NCBI GenBank assembly: GCA_934572535.1
Contig: CAKTLJ010000021.1
Location: forward strand, 1 to 30,919
Direction of reading: 5' to 3'
Source: an uncultured Eubacteriales bacterium
GTDB lineage: Bacteria > Bacillota > Clostridia > Oscillospirales > Oscillospiraceae
Length of the DNA stretch: 30,919 nt
A program made the position numbers and the translations under genes. Below the pieces are notes generated by a model that saw nothing but the letters and a program-made list of their open reading frames with translations, did no database searches and had not been told where the DNA came from. Below are positions 13,013 to 21,387 of this stretch, one piece after another (the first letter of the stretch is position 1; each line of letters starts with the position of its first letter).

Positions 13013-14029
13013 ATGAGACGGGAGACAAAGCGATATACCGTGGCCTTTCTCCTCCTGGCCGTGCTGCTGGCCTGCTTTGTTGCTTGGAACCTGAACGCGG
13101 GCAGCTATGCCATCTCGGTTTCCCAGGTGATCCAGATCTTCCTGGGCCGCGGCAGCGACCCCACCGCCAGCCGGGTCGTGTGGGATATCCGCCTGCCTCG
13201 CATCCTGGCGGCCATCCTGCTGGGAGGGGCCCTGTCTGTGGCGGGGTTTCTCTTGCAGACCTTTTTTGCCAACCCCATCGCCGGGCCGTTCGTCCTGGGC
13301 ATCTCGTCCGGCGCCAAGCTCGTCGTTGCCATGACGATGATCGTCTTCCTCCAGCGGGGCCTGCTCTCCAACTCCCTGGTGCTGATCAGCGCGGCCTTCG
13401 TCGGCGCCATGCTTTCCATGGCCTTCGTCCTGCTGGTATCCCGAAAAGTCCGCAGCATGTCGATCCTCATCATCTGCGGCATCATGATCGGCTATATCTG
13501 CTCGGCCCTCACCGACTTCGCTGTGGCCTTCGCTGACGACGCCAACATCGTGAACCTCCACAACTGGTCTATGGGTAGCTTTTCCGGCGTCACCTGGTCC
13601 AACGTGGGCGTCATGGCGGCGACCGTGGGGGTGGCGTTGGTGTGGGCTTTTTTGCTCTCCAAGCCCATGGCCGCCTTCCAGATGGGGGAGGGCTATGCCC
13701 TCAGCGTGGGGGTCAACGTCCGGCGGTTTTGCGTGGAGCTTATCCTGCTCTCCAGCATACTCTCCGCCTGCGTCACGGCCTTTGCCGGGCCGATCTCCTT
13801 TGTGGGCATTGCCGTGCCCCATCTCATCCGGAGCCTCTTCGGGTCGGCCAAGCCGATCCTGGTGATCCCCGGATGCTTTTTGGGCGGCGGGGTGTTCTGC
13901 CTGTTCTGCGACCTCATTGCCAGAACTGTCTTCGCCCCGGTGGAGCTGAGCATCAGCTCGGTCACGGCCCTGTTTGGCGCGCCCGTCGTCATTTACATGA
14001 TGATCCGCCGTCAGACGCGGCGGACCTGA
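13013..14029 (+). CDS. ABC importer permease, FecCD/BtuC family
   Basis: A 338-residue membrane protein of the usual length for the FecCD family, with nine to ten predicted helices. The family landmarks are RLPRILAAILLGGALSVAG near residues 61-79, NPIAGPFVLGISSGAKL, and the coupling-helix region AGPISFVGIAVPHLIR in the C-terminal third. It forms the homodimeric channel of a type II importer such as BtuCD. AGGAGG lies about 8 nt before ATG 13013. The ATPase gene follows after 11 bases. Substrate as for the binding protein: most likely a corrinoid or related compound. Confidence 0.93.
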   Translation: MRRETKRYTVAFLLLAVLLACFVAWNLNAGSYAISVSQVIQIFLGRGSDPTASRVVWDIRLPRILAAILLGGALSVAGFLLQTFFANPIAGPFVLGISSGAKLVVAMTMIVFLQRGLLSNSLVLISAAFVGAMLSMAFVLLVSRKVRSMSILIICGIMIGYICSALTDFAVAFADDANIVNLHNWSMGSFSGVTWSNVGVMAATVGVALVWAFLLSKPMAAFQMGEGYALSVGVNVRRFCVELILLSSILSACVTAFAGPISFVGIAVPHLIRSLFGSAKPILVIPGCFLGGGVFCLFCDLIARTVFAPVELSISSVTALFGAPVVIYMMIRRQTRRT

Positions 14030-14040
14030 GAGAGGAGGGG

Positions 14041-15168
14041 ATGGCGTTGCAGGACTTCTATTTGCGCACCGAAAACATGACCGTCGGGTATGAAAAGCCC
14101 CTCATCCGGGGGATCGACCTGCGCCTGCGCCGGGGGGAGATCATGACCCTCATCGGCCCCAATGGAGCGGGAAAATCGACGATTTTAAAGACGATCGTCC
14201 GCCAGCTCCGCCTTTTGGGGGGCGTGGTGGAGCTGGACGGCCAGGACATGGCGGGCCTGGACAACAGGGCCGTCGCGCAAAAGCTGTCCGTCCTCATGAC
14301 AGAGCGGCACCAGCCGGAGCTCATGACCTGCCGGGACGTTGCGGCGGCGGGGCGGTATCCCTATACGGGGCGCATGGGCATTCTCACCAAGGACGACTGG
14401 GAAAAAGTAGACCAGGCCCTGGAGCAGGTCCGGGCGGCGGAGCTGGCCGCGCGGCCCTTTTCCGCCATCAGCGACGGACAGCGGCAGCGCGTGCTGTTGG
14501 CACGGGCGCTGTGTCAGGAGCCGGAGATTCTGGTTCTGGACGAGCCGACGTCCTTTCTGGACATCCGGCATAAGCTGGAGCTGCTCGCGACCTTGAAGGA
14601 CTTGGTGGCCCAGCGGCGCTTGGCCGTGCTCCTGTCGCTGCATGAATTGGACCTGGCCCAGCGGATCTCGGACCAGGTGGTCTGCGTCCACAACGACCGG
14701 ATCGAAAAGGTCGGGCCGCCGGAAAAGGTGTTTACGGAGGCGTATATCGCGCAGCTGTATGAATTGACTCCGGGCGTGTATTCCGCGGCCTACGGCAGTT
14801 TGGAGCTGCCGCCCCTCTTAGGCCAGCCCGAGGTCTTTGTGATCGGCGGCGGCGGGAGCGGCCTTCCGGCCTACCGCCGTTTGCGGCGGCAGGGCACGCC
14901 CTTTGCCGCGGGGATCTTGCAGGGGCAGGACCTGGACCTGCCGGCGGCGCGGGCGTTGGCGTCGGAGGTCATCGCGGCCCCGGCGTTTCAGCCCATCGGC
15001 GCGGGAGAGTATGCGCGCGCGCTGGCCGTTCTGGACCGCTGTGAAAGCGTCCTCTGCTGCTGTCCCGGGTTCGGACCGGACAACGAAGCCAACCGTCGTC
15101 TGCTGAAGGCCGCCCGGGAGAGGGGCAAGCGCGTCCAGTTTCCGGAGGGGGTGCCCCATGGCCTTTGA
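14041..15168 (+). CDS. ABC importer ATPase (BtuD/FepC class) with C-terminal extension
   Basis: A 375-residue protein. The first 255 residues are a standard importer ATPase with Walker A GPNGAGKST (39-47), the variant signature ISDGQRQR (143-150), Walker B LVLDEP (164-169) and the H-loop SLHELD. Family members usually end near residue 255-270. Here about 110 more residues follow, starting EVFVIGGGGSGLPAYRRL and containing a CCCPGFGPDNEANRRLL segment. This added part resembles a small nucleotide-binding or Rossmann-like unit of unknown role. AGGAGG precedes ATG 14041; longer in-frame extensions upstream run inside the permease gene and are not real. Its last 11 bases overlap cbiD, tying the importer to the biosynthetic genes. 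Confidence 0.9.
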   Translation: MALQDFYLRTENMTVGYEKPLIRGIDLRLRRGEIMTLIGPNGAGKSTILKTIVRQLRLLGGVVELDGQDMAGLDNRAVAQKLSVLMTERHQPELMTCRDVAAAGRYPYTGRMGILTKDDWEKVDQALEQVRAAELAARPFSAISDGQRQRVLLARALCQEPEILVLDEPTSFLDIRHKLELLATLKDLVAQRRLAVLLSLHELDLAQRISDQVVCVHNDRIEKVGPPEKVFTEAYIAQLYELTPGVYSAAYGSLELPPLLGQPEVFVIGGGGSGLPAYRRLRRQGTPFAAGILQGQDLDLPAARALASEVIAAPAFQPIGAGEYARALAVLDRCESVLCCCPGFGPDNEANRRLLKAARERGKRVQFPEGVPHGL

Positions 15169-16294
15169 ACACTACATTTACGCCGAGGGCAAACGGCTGC
15201 GCTGCGGCTATACGACGGGGACTTGCGCGGCCCTGGCCGCGTCCGGGGCCTTACAAAAGCTGCTCACCGGCGTCTGGCCGGAGACGGTCTCCTTGCGAAC
15301 ACCCAAGGGCCTGGTGGTCGAGGTCCCCTTGGAAAACTGTAAGACCCGGGGGGACGCGGCCCAATGCGCCGTCCGCAAGGACGGCGGCGACGACGTGGAC
15401 GAGACCACCCGGGCGCTGATCCAAGCGGAGGTTCGCCTGACAGACGCCCCCGGTGTGGTGATCCTGGGCGGGCTCGGCGTGGGGCGGGTGACGAAGCCCG
15501 GCCTGGACCAGCCCGTGGGCGAGGCCGCGATCAATCGCGTGCCTCGGCAGATGATACGCGAGGCCGCGGAAGCGGCCTGCCGCAGTGCAGACTACCCCGG
15601 CGGCGTGGAGGTCACCATCTCCGTTCCGGCGGGCGAAGCCATCGCCCCAAAGACCTTCAACCCGCAGATGGGGATCGAAGGCGGCATCTCGATCTTAGGC
15701 ACCTCCGGCATCGTGGAGCCCATGAGTATGCAGGCCATGATCGACACGATGGCCCTCGAGCTGAAACAGGCCGCCGCCCAGGGACACAGGAGACTGATCT
15801 TGACGCCCGGAAACTACGGCCAGGATTTTTTGGTCCGCCACGGGCTGGACGGCCTGGGCGTTCCCGTTGTGAAATGCGCGAATTTCATTGGAAACGCCCT
15901 GGATCAGGCGGCGGAACGCTTTGAAAGCGTGCTGCTGGTAGGGCACGTGGGCAAGCTGGTGAAGCTGGCCGGAGGCATCATGAACACCCACAGCAGATAC
16001 GCCGATTGCCGGACGGAGTTGATCTGCGCCTATGCCGCCGTCTGCGGGGGAAGCCAACGGCTGTGTGAAGCCCTGCTGGAGAGTGCGACCACGGACGCTT
16101 GTATCGCATTGCTGGACCAGGCGGGCCTGCGAGAGCCGGTCATGGAGCGGCTGATCGCGGCCATTGATCACCATGTCCGCCGCCGGGTGGCCGGGGCCTA
16201 TCCCGTGGGGGTCCTGCTCTTTTCCAACGTCTATGGCGCGTTGGGCTGGACGGCGGGCTATGAGGAGGTATTGCGGAAATGGAAGGAAGACTAG
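15158..16294 (+). CDS. cbiD: Cobalt-precorrin-5B C1-methyltransferase CbiD
   Basis: A 378-residue protein of normal CbiD length. It shows the family's opening CGYTTGTCAA (residues 16-25), the central NPQMGIEGGISILGTSGIVE stretch, and the GHVGKLVKLAGGIMNTHS region in the C-terminal half. CbiD transfers a methyl group from SAM to C1 of cobalt-precorrin-5B in the anaerobic ring-contraction branch, and is not built like the other corrin methyltransferases. The start codon at 15158 lies 11 bases inside the ATPase gene with GGAGGGGG just upstream. It begins the run of tightly overlapping biosynthetic genes; the next start lies 16 bases inside its end. Confidence 0.97.
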   Translation: MAFEHYIYAEGKRLRCGYTTGTCAALAASGALQKLLTGVWPETVSLRTPKGLVVEVPLENCKTRGDAAQCAVRKDGGDDVDETTRALIQAEVRLTDAPGVVILGGLGVGRVTKPGLDQPVGEAAINRVPRQMIREAAEAACRSADYPGGVEVTISVPAGEAIAPKTFNPQMGIEGGISILGTSGIVEPMSMQAMIDTMALELKQAAAQGHRRLILTPGNYGQDFLVRHGLDGLGVPVVKCANFIGNALDQAAERFESVLLVGHVGKLVKLAGGIMNTHSRYADCRTELICAYAAVCGGSQRLCEALLESATTDACIALLDQAGLREPVMERLIAAIDHHVRRRVAGAYPVGVLLFSNVYGALGWTAGYEEVLRKWKED

Positions 16295-16983
16295 GCGTGT
16301 TTTACGGGGTCAGCGTTGGCCCTGGGGACCCGGAGCTGCTGACGCTGAAAGCCAGCCGGGTCTTGCAGGCCTGCCCGGTCATCGCCGCGCCCCAGACAAG
16401 GGACGGGACGCGGCTGGCCCTGTCGATCGCGGAACAGGCGGTGGACCTAAACGGAAAGGAACTGCTCTCCCTGCCCTTTCCCATGTCCCATGACAGAGCG
16501 GAGCTGGAAGCGGCCTGGCAGCGGGACGCGGCGCTGGTGGCCCGCTATCTGGCGCGGGGAGAGGACGTGGCGATGGTCGTGCTGGGAGATGTCTCCACCT
16601 ATTCCACCTACGCTTACCTCATGGAGCGCTTGCGCCAGCGGGGCTATCCGACCGAAATGATCCCCGGCGTGACCAGCTTCGCGGCCGTGGCATCCCGGCT
16701 GGGCGAGAGTTTGGTGGAGGGCGGCGAGGCCCTGCACGTCCTGCCCGCCTCCCACCCGGACCAGCTGGCGGGGTTGGACCTGCCGGGAACAAAGGTGCTG
16801 ATGAAATCCGGTCGGGCGCTGCCGGGCGTGCGCGCTGTCCTGGAAGAAAAGAACCTGCTGGACCGGGCGTGGCTCGTGGCCAACTGCGGCCTGCCGGGGG
16901 AGCTGGTCTGCCGGGACCTGCGGGAATTGGACGGCCCGGCAGGGTATTACGCCACCATCATCGTGAAGGAGGATGCACCATGA
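16279..16983 (+). CDS. cbiL: Cobalt-precorrin-2 C20-methyltransferase CbiL
   Basis: A 234-residue member of the tetrapyrrole methylase family. The N-terminal GVSVGPGDPELLTLKA (residues 10-25) is the signature of the CbiL/CobI subgroup, followed by the SAM-contacting segment VVLGDVSTYSTYAY and the EMIPGVTSFAAVA block. It methylates C20 of cobalt-precorrin-2, the first methylation after cobalt insertion by CbiK. Its start overlaps the end of cbiD by 16 bases and its stop overlaps the ATG of cbiF (ATGA), consistent with translational coupling. Confidence 0.96.
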   Translation: MEGRLGVFYGVSVGPGDPELLTLKASRVLQACPVIAAPQTRDGTRLALSIAEQAVDLNGKELLSLPFPMSHDRAELEAAWQRDAALVARYLARGEDVAMVVLGDVSTYSTYAYLMERLRQRGYPTEMIPGVTSFAAVASRLGESLVEGGEALHVLPASHPDQLAGLDLPGTKVLMKSGRALPGVRAVLEEKNLLDRAWLVANCGLPGELVCRDLRELDGPAGYYATIIVKEDAP

Positions 16984-17735
16984 TCCACTTTGTCGGCGCG
17001 GGGCCGGGCGCCCCGGACCTCATCACCGTGCGGGGCGCGGAGCTGCTCAGGCAGGCGGACGTCTGCATTTACGCAGGCAGTCTGGTAAATCCTGTTTTGC
17101 TGGGCTTCTGCCGGGAGGACTGCTCCATTTATAACAGCGCGGAACTGACGCTGGAGGAGGTCTTATCCCTTATGGAAGAGGCCGAAGCCCAGGGCAAGCG
17201 GACCGTTCGCCTGCACACCGGCGACCCCTGTCTCTACGGGGCCATCCGGGAGCAGATGGACGCGCTGGACGCCAAAGGCATCTCCTACACCCTGACCCCC
17301 GGCGTGTCCAGCTTCTGCGGCGCGGCGGCGGCGGCTGGCGCGGAATACACCCTGCCCGGGGTGAGCCAGACGGTCATCATCACCCGCATGGCCGGGCGCA
17401 CGCCGGTCCCCGAGCGGGAGGGCATCGCGGCCCTGGCCGCGCACGGGGCGACAATGGTGATCTTCTTGTCGGCCTCTCTCTTGGAGGGGCTACAGGCCGC
17501 GCTCTTGGAGGGGGCCTATACCGAGCAGACCCCGGCGGCCCTGGTCTATAAGGCCACTTGGCCGGAGGAGAAGGTCGTTCGCTGCCCGCTGGGGGAACTG
17601 GCGAAGACCGGGAAGGCATATGGCATTTCCAAGACCGCCCTGGTCCTCGTGGGTGATTTTCTGGGCAAGGACTATGCGCGCAGCCGCCTCTACGCCCCGG
17701 ATTTCAGCACGGAGTTCCGGAGGGCGAGCCGATGA
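16980..17735 (+). CDS. cbiF: Cobalt-precorrin-4 C11-methyltransferase CbiF
   Basis: A 251-residue tetrapyrrole methylase with VGAGPGAPDLITVRG (residues 5-19), the CIYAGSLVNP block, LHTGDPCLYGAI and the TPGVSSFCGAAAA motif, which together are characteristic of CbiF/CobM. It adds the C11 methyl group to cobalt-precorrin-4. I use ATG 16980, overlapping the cbiL stop by four bases; the frame stays open upstream inside cbiL but that part is a shadow. Its stop overlaps the start of cbiG. Confidence 0.96.
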   Translation: MIHFVGAGPGAPDLITVRGAELLRQADVCIYAGSLVNPVLLGFCREDCSIYNSAELTLEEVLSLMEEAEAQGKRTVRLHTGDPCLYGAIREQMDALDAKGISYTLTPGVSSFCGAAAAAGAEYTLPGVSQTVIITRMAGRTPVPEREGIAALAAHGATMVIFLSASLLEGLQAALLEGAYTEQTPAALVYKATWPEEKVVRCPLGELAKTGKAYGISKTALVLVGDFLGKDYARSRLYAPDFSTEFRRASR

Positions 17736-18718
17736 CGCTGGCCTTTGCTGCCTTTACCCGGCGGGGAGAGGCCCTGGCCCGGCAGCTGGCAGAGCGGTTC
17801 GGCGGGGACGTGACCAGGATCGACCGGGAAGCGCCCCTCGCAGCGTGGACGGCCAGCGCCTTTTTGGAAAAGGACGGCCTGGTCTTTGTGGGGGCCGTTG
17901 GCATCGCGGTCCGCGCCGTCGCGCCCCACCTTCGCCATAAGGCCACTGACCCCGCCGTGGTGGTCGTGGACGAGGGAGGACAGTTTGCCGTCCCCTTGGT
18001 CAGCGGACATTTGGGCGGGGCCAATGCGCTGGCAAGGCAGCTTGCCGCTTGCATCGGCGCTGTGCCCGTCATCACCACGGCCACGGACGGAAGGGGGCTG
18101 TTCGCAGTGGACAGCTGGGCGAAGGCGCAGGGCTTTTTGGTAAACGAGCCAGCGCGGATCAAGCTGGTTTCGGCCAAGGTCCTGGATGGAAAGCAGGTCG
18201 CGCTGCGCTGCCCTTGGCCCATCGCGGGGGAACAGCCGCCAGAGATCGGCCTGACGGACGAAGTCGGGTGCGACGCGGCCGTGACGCTCTACCAGGAAGC
18301 GGGGGCGGCCCTGCACCTCATCCCCCGGGCGCTGACGCTGGGCGTCGGCTGCCGGAAGGGGACGACCCAGGCGGCGTTGGAGACCGCCTTTCAAGCGCTG
18401 CTGCGTGCGCGGAGCTTCGCCGTGGAAGCCTTTGTGCGGACGGCCTCGATCGACCTGAAGGCGCGCGAGCCCGGTCTGCTGGCCTTTTGCGCGGCCCACG
18501 GCTGGCCCCTTGTGACCTACTCTGCCCAGGACTTGGCGCAAGTCCCCGGCGACTTTACCCCCTCGCCCTTCGTGGCTGAGGTCACGGGGGTGGACAACGT
18601 CTGCGAGCGGGCGGCGATCCGCGCCAGCGGGGGGACGTTGATACAGAAAAAATGGAAAGGAGAGGGCGTGACCTTTGCCGTCGCCCTGGCCTCTCCGCGA
18701 CTCGATTGGCGGTGGTAA
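17732..18718 (+). CDS. cbiG: Cobalt-precorrin-5A hydrolase CbiG
   Basis: A 328-residue protein with the CbiG layout: an N-terminal domain, a central domain with SGHLGGAN (residues 91-98), and a C-terminal domain opening LGVGCRKGT (203-211). CbiG opens the delta-lactone of cobalt-precorrin-5A and releases the C20 fragment as acetaldehyde, a step specific to the anaerobic route. It is somewhat shorter than the Salmonella protein but no domain is missing. It overlaps cbiF by four bases and ends one base before cbiH. Confidence 0.95.
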   Translation: MTLAFAAFTRRGEALARQLAERFGGDVTRIDREAPLAAWTASAFLEKDGLVFVGAVGIAVRAVAPHLRHKATDPAVVVVDEGGQFAVPLVSGHLGGANALARQLAACIGAVPVITTATDGRGLFAVDSWAKAQGFLVNEPARIKLVSAKVLDGKQVALRCPWPIAGEQPPEIGLTDEVGCDAAVTLYQEAGAALHLIPRALTLGVGCRKGTTQAALETAFQALLRARSFAVEAFVRTASIDLKAREPGLLAFCAAHGWPLVTYSAQDLAQVPGDFTPSPFVAEVTGVDNVCERAAIRASGGTLIQKKWKGEGVTFAVALASPRLDWRW

Positions 18719-18719
18719 G

Positions 18720-19460
18720 ATGAACGAAAAACGCATCTATCTGGTGGGCCTCGGTCCTGGGGAGGCCCCTCAGATGACCGGGCAGGCCATGGCGGCCTTG
18801 GAGGACGCCGACGTACTGTGCGGCTATCCCGTGTATGTGGACCTGGTGAAAGACCGGTTCCCCGACAAGGCGACCTATACCACTCCCATGCGGCAGGAGC
18901 TGGAGCGCTGCCGCTGGGCCTTGGAGACGGCCCGGGCCGGGAAGACGGTGGCCTTTCTTTGCAGCGGGGATGCGGGGGTGTATGGCATGGCCGGGCCGCT
19001 GCTCCAGCTGGCGGAGGGCTGCGACGAGGTGGAGATACAGGTGGTCCCCGGCGTGACGGCGGCGCTCTCCGGGGCGGCGGTGCTGGGCGCGCCGTTGATG
19101 CATGATTTTTGCGTCATCTCCCTCTCGGACCTGCTCACGCCCTGGGAGACGATCGAGAAGCGTCTGCGCTGTGCGGCCCAGGGCGACTTTGCCATCGCCC
19201 TCTACAACCCCGGCTCCCGCAAGCGGGCGGGGCATCTCCGCCGGGCCTGCGAAATTTTATTGGAGGAGAAGGCCCCGGATACCCTCTGCGGCTGGGTGCG
19301 GAATATCGGCCGGGAGGGGACGGAACACGCCCTCTTGCCCCTGGAAGCGCTCCAGGACTTCCAGGCGGATATGTTCACCACCGTCTTCGTCGGCAACCGA
19401 ACGACCCGGGACATCGACGGCCGCATGGTCACGCTCCGGGGCTACGAGAACAAGGCATGA
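18720..19460 (+). CDS. cbiH: Cobalt-precorrin-3 C17-methyltransferase CbiH
   Basis: A 246-residue tetrapyrrole methylase with YLVGLGPGEAPQMTG (from residue 7), LCSGDAGVYGMAGPLLQL and VPGVTAALSGAAVLGAPLMH blocks typical of CbiH/CobJ. It methylates C17 and carries out ring contraction. ATG 18720 is one base after the cbiG stop, and the only purine-rich stretch upstream is a weak GGTGGTAAG, so translation may depend on ribosomes finishing cbiG. A further in-frame ATG at 18675 lies inside cbiG and would add 15 residues before the conserved start. Overlaps cbiJ by four bases. Confidence 0.95.
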   Translation: MNEKRIYLVGLGPGEAPQMTGQAMAALEDADVLCGYPVYVDLVKDRFPDKATYTTPMRQELERCRWALETARAGKTVAFLCSGDAGVYGMAGPLLQLAEGCDEVEIQVVPGVTAALSGAAVLGAPLMHDFCVISLSDLLTPWETIEKRLRCAAQGDFAIALYNPGSRKRAGHLRRACEILLEEKAPDTLCGWVRNIGREGTEHALLPLEALQDFQADMFTTVFVGNRTTRDIDGRMVTLRGYENKA

Positions 19461-20203
19461 AGATCCTACTCTTTGGCGGCACGACGGAGGGACGTGTGCT
19501 GGCCCAAAAACTGATACGGCTGGGGCATACCCTCACCGTGAGCGTGGCGACAGAGCTTGGCGCGGAGATGCTGGGGGAGCTTCCCCGGGCACAGATTTTG
19601 GTGGGGCGGTTGGAGCAGCCTGCCATGGAGCGCCTGCTGGGAGACTACGCCCTCTGCATCGACGCCACCCATCCCTACGCGGTGGACGTGACGAGAAACC
19701 TCCAGGCGGCCTGTGCCGCTTCCGGCGTTCCCCTGCGCCGCCTCCTGCGGCGGGAGAGTCCGGCGGAAGCAGACTGGGTCACGATGGAGAGCACGGAAGA
19801 GGCGGCGGCGTTTTTGGCGGGGACGACGGGAAATGTCCTTCTGACCACGGGGACGAAGGAACTGCCTGCCTTTGCCGGTCTGGACCCGGCGCGGCTCTAT
19901 CCCCGGGTCCTGCCGACCCACCTGGCCCTGGACACCTGCGAAGCGCTGGGCGTGCCGCATAGGAACATCCTGGCGCTCCAGGGACCGTTTTCGCAGGGCA
20001 TGAACGAGGCGATGCTGGCGCAGTACCGGATCGATTGGCTTGTCACAAAAGACGGGGGCGAGGCCGGTGGATTTGCCGCCAAAGCCGCTGCGGCACGGGC
20101 GCGGGGCGTGCCCCTGGTCCTCATCCGCCGCCCGCAAGAGGACGGCGAGACGATGGAAGAAATTCTGCGCGAACTGGGAGAGGAGGAAGCAAGATGCAAG
20201 TGA
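19457..20203 (+). CDS. cbiJ: Cobalt-precorrin-6A reductase CbiJ
   Basis: A 248-residue protein with the diagnostic start LLFGGTTEGRVLAQKL (residues 4-19), the CIDATHPYAVDVTRN block, LLTTGTKELPAF and, near the end, WLVTKDGGEAGGFAAK. CbiJ/CobK reduces the macrocycle of (cobalt-)precorrin-6A with NAD(P)H. The start overlaps the cbiH stop (ATGA at 19457-19460). The frame is open far upstream but only as a shadow of cbiH. Its last 10 bases overlap cbiET. Confidence 0.95.
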   Translation: MKILLFGGTTEGRVLAQKLIRLGHTLTVSVATELGAEMLGELPRAQILVGRLEQPAMERLLGDYALCIDATHPYAVDVTRNLQAACAASGVPLRRLLRRESPAEADWVTMESTEEAAAFLAGTTGNVLLTTGTKELPAFAGLDPARLYPRVLPTHLALDTCEALGVPHRNILALQGPFSQGMNEAMLAQYRIDWLVTKDGGEAGGFAAKAAAARARGVPLVLIRRPQEDGETMEEILRELGEEEARCK

Positions 20204-21387
20204 CCCTCATTGGCTTGGGTGGAGGAAGCGCCGACACCCTGACCCAGCAGGCCCGGGAGGCCATACAGACCGCCTCGCTCATCCTGGGGGCCAAGCGCCT
20301 GTTGGAGGACCTGCCGGAGAACGGGGCGAAAACGATCCCCGCTGTGCGTTCGCAGGAGATCCTGCGCATCCTCCGGGCGGCGCAAGAGGAGAACGCCTGC
20401 GTGGTGTTCAGCGGAGACATCGGCTTTTACTCCGGGGCCAAGGGCTTGCTGCCCGGCCTGGAAGACGCGGGCATTGCGGCGCGGCTGCTGCCCGGCCTGT
20501 CCAGCGTCCAGCTCTTCGCCGCCCGTTTGGGCCGTCCTTGGCAGGATTGGCGGCTGTGCTCGGCGCATGGGGTGGCCCTGGACCCGGTGGCGGAGGTTTT
20601 GCACGGTCAGCCCGTTTTCTTCCTCACCGGCGGCGTTTTGACCCCGCAGAGCATTTGTCAGAAATTCACGGAGGCAGGGTTGGGGGCGCTGACCGTCACC
20701 GTGGGGGAAGCGCTCTCTTACCCGGAGGAAAAGCTTTGTTCCGGCACCGCGCAGGCCCTGTCGGAAGAGCGCTTTGACTCCCTCAGCGTCCTCTTGGCTG
20801 AACCGGCCCCCCGCCTGCCGCGCCGCGCCCCCGGCATTCCGGACGAGGAATTTTTGCGGGGCAGCATCCCCATGACGAAGCAGGAGGTCCGGGCGGCCAT
20901 CTTGGCGAAGCTGGCCGTGGGGCCGGAGGATATTTGCTGGGACATCGGGGCTGGGACCGGCAGCGTGAGCGTGGAATTGGCCCTGCACAGCAAGGCGGTC
21001 TGGGCCGTGGAGCGCAAGGCGGAAGCCTGCGAGCTGATCCGCCGCAACCGGACGAAATTCTGCGCCTGGAACTTGCACCTGGTGGAGGGACACGCCCCGG
21101 AGGCCTTGGAAGCGCTGCCCGCCCCCGATGTGGCCTTCCTCGGCGGCACCGGACGGCAGATGCCGGAGATCTTGCGGCTTCTCCACGAGAAAAATCCCAA
21201 GGCCCGCGTCTGCGTCTCTGCCATTGCGTTGGAGACCCTGCACCAGGCTGTGGCTGAGCTCACGGCCCTGGGCTATGCCCCGGAGATCACGCAGATCGCG
21301 GTCAGCCGCGCGAAGGCGGCGGGGGACTTACACCTTTTGCTGGCTCAGAACCCCGTCTTTTTGATCTCCGCCGGAGGTGCGATATGA
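20194..21387 (+). CDS. cbiET: Fused CbiE-CbiT: cobalt-precorrin-7 C5-methyltransferase and cobalt-precorrin-6B C15-methyltransferase (decarboxylating)
   Basis: A 397-residue two-domain fusion equal to CobL of the aerobic pathway. Residues 1-200 are the tetrapyrrole methylase CbiE, opening VTLIGLGGGSADTLTQQA, where the usual GxGPG turn reads GLGGG. Residues 215-397 are CbiT, a classical SAM methyltransferase with GSIPMTKQEVRAAILAKL and DIGAGTGSVSVELAL starting at residue 250. Together they methylate C5 and C15 and decarboxylate the C12 acetate side chain. ATG 20194 follows AGGAGG closely and lies inside the end of cbiJ. The fusion is common in Firmicutes. Confidence 0.95.
   Translation: MQVTLIGLGGGSADTLTQQAREAIQTASLILGAKRLLEDLPENGAKTIPAVRSQEILRILRAAQEENACVVFSGDIGFYSGAKGLLPGLEDAGIAARLLPGLSSVQLFAARLGRPWQDWRLCSAHGVALDPVAEVLHGQPVFFLTGGVLTPQSICQKFTEAGLGALTVTVGEALSYPEEKLCSGTAQALSEERFDSLSVLLAEPAPRLPRRAPGIPDEEFLRGSIPMTKQEVRAAILAKLAVGPEDICWDIGAGTGSVSVELALHSKAVWAVERKAEACELIRRNRTKFCAWNLHLVEGHAPEALEALPAPDVAFLGGTGRQMPEILRLLHEKNPKARVCVSAIALETLHQAVAELTALGYAPEITQIAVSRAKAAGDLHLLLAQNPVFLISAGGAI

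Noticed and set aside
13642..14040. Long N-terminal extension of the importer ATPase reaching back into the permease gene
   Set aside because: The upstream frame is a shadow of the permease; AGGAGG and ATG 14041 sit exactly where the ATPase family begins.
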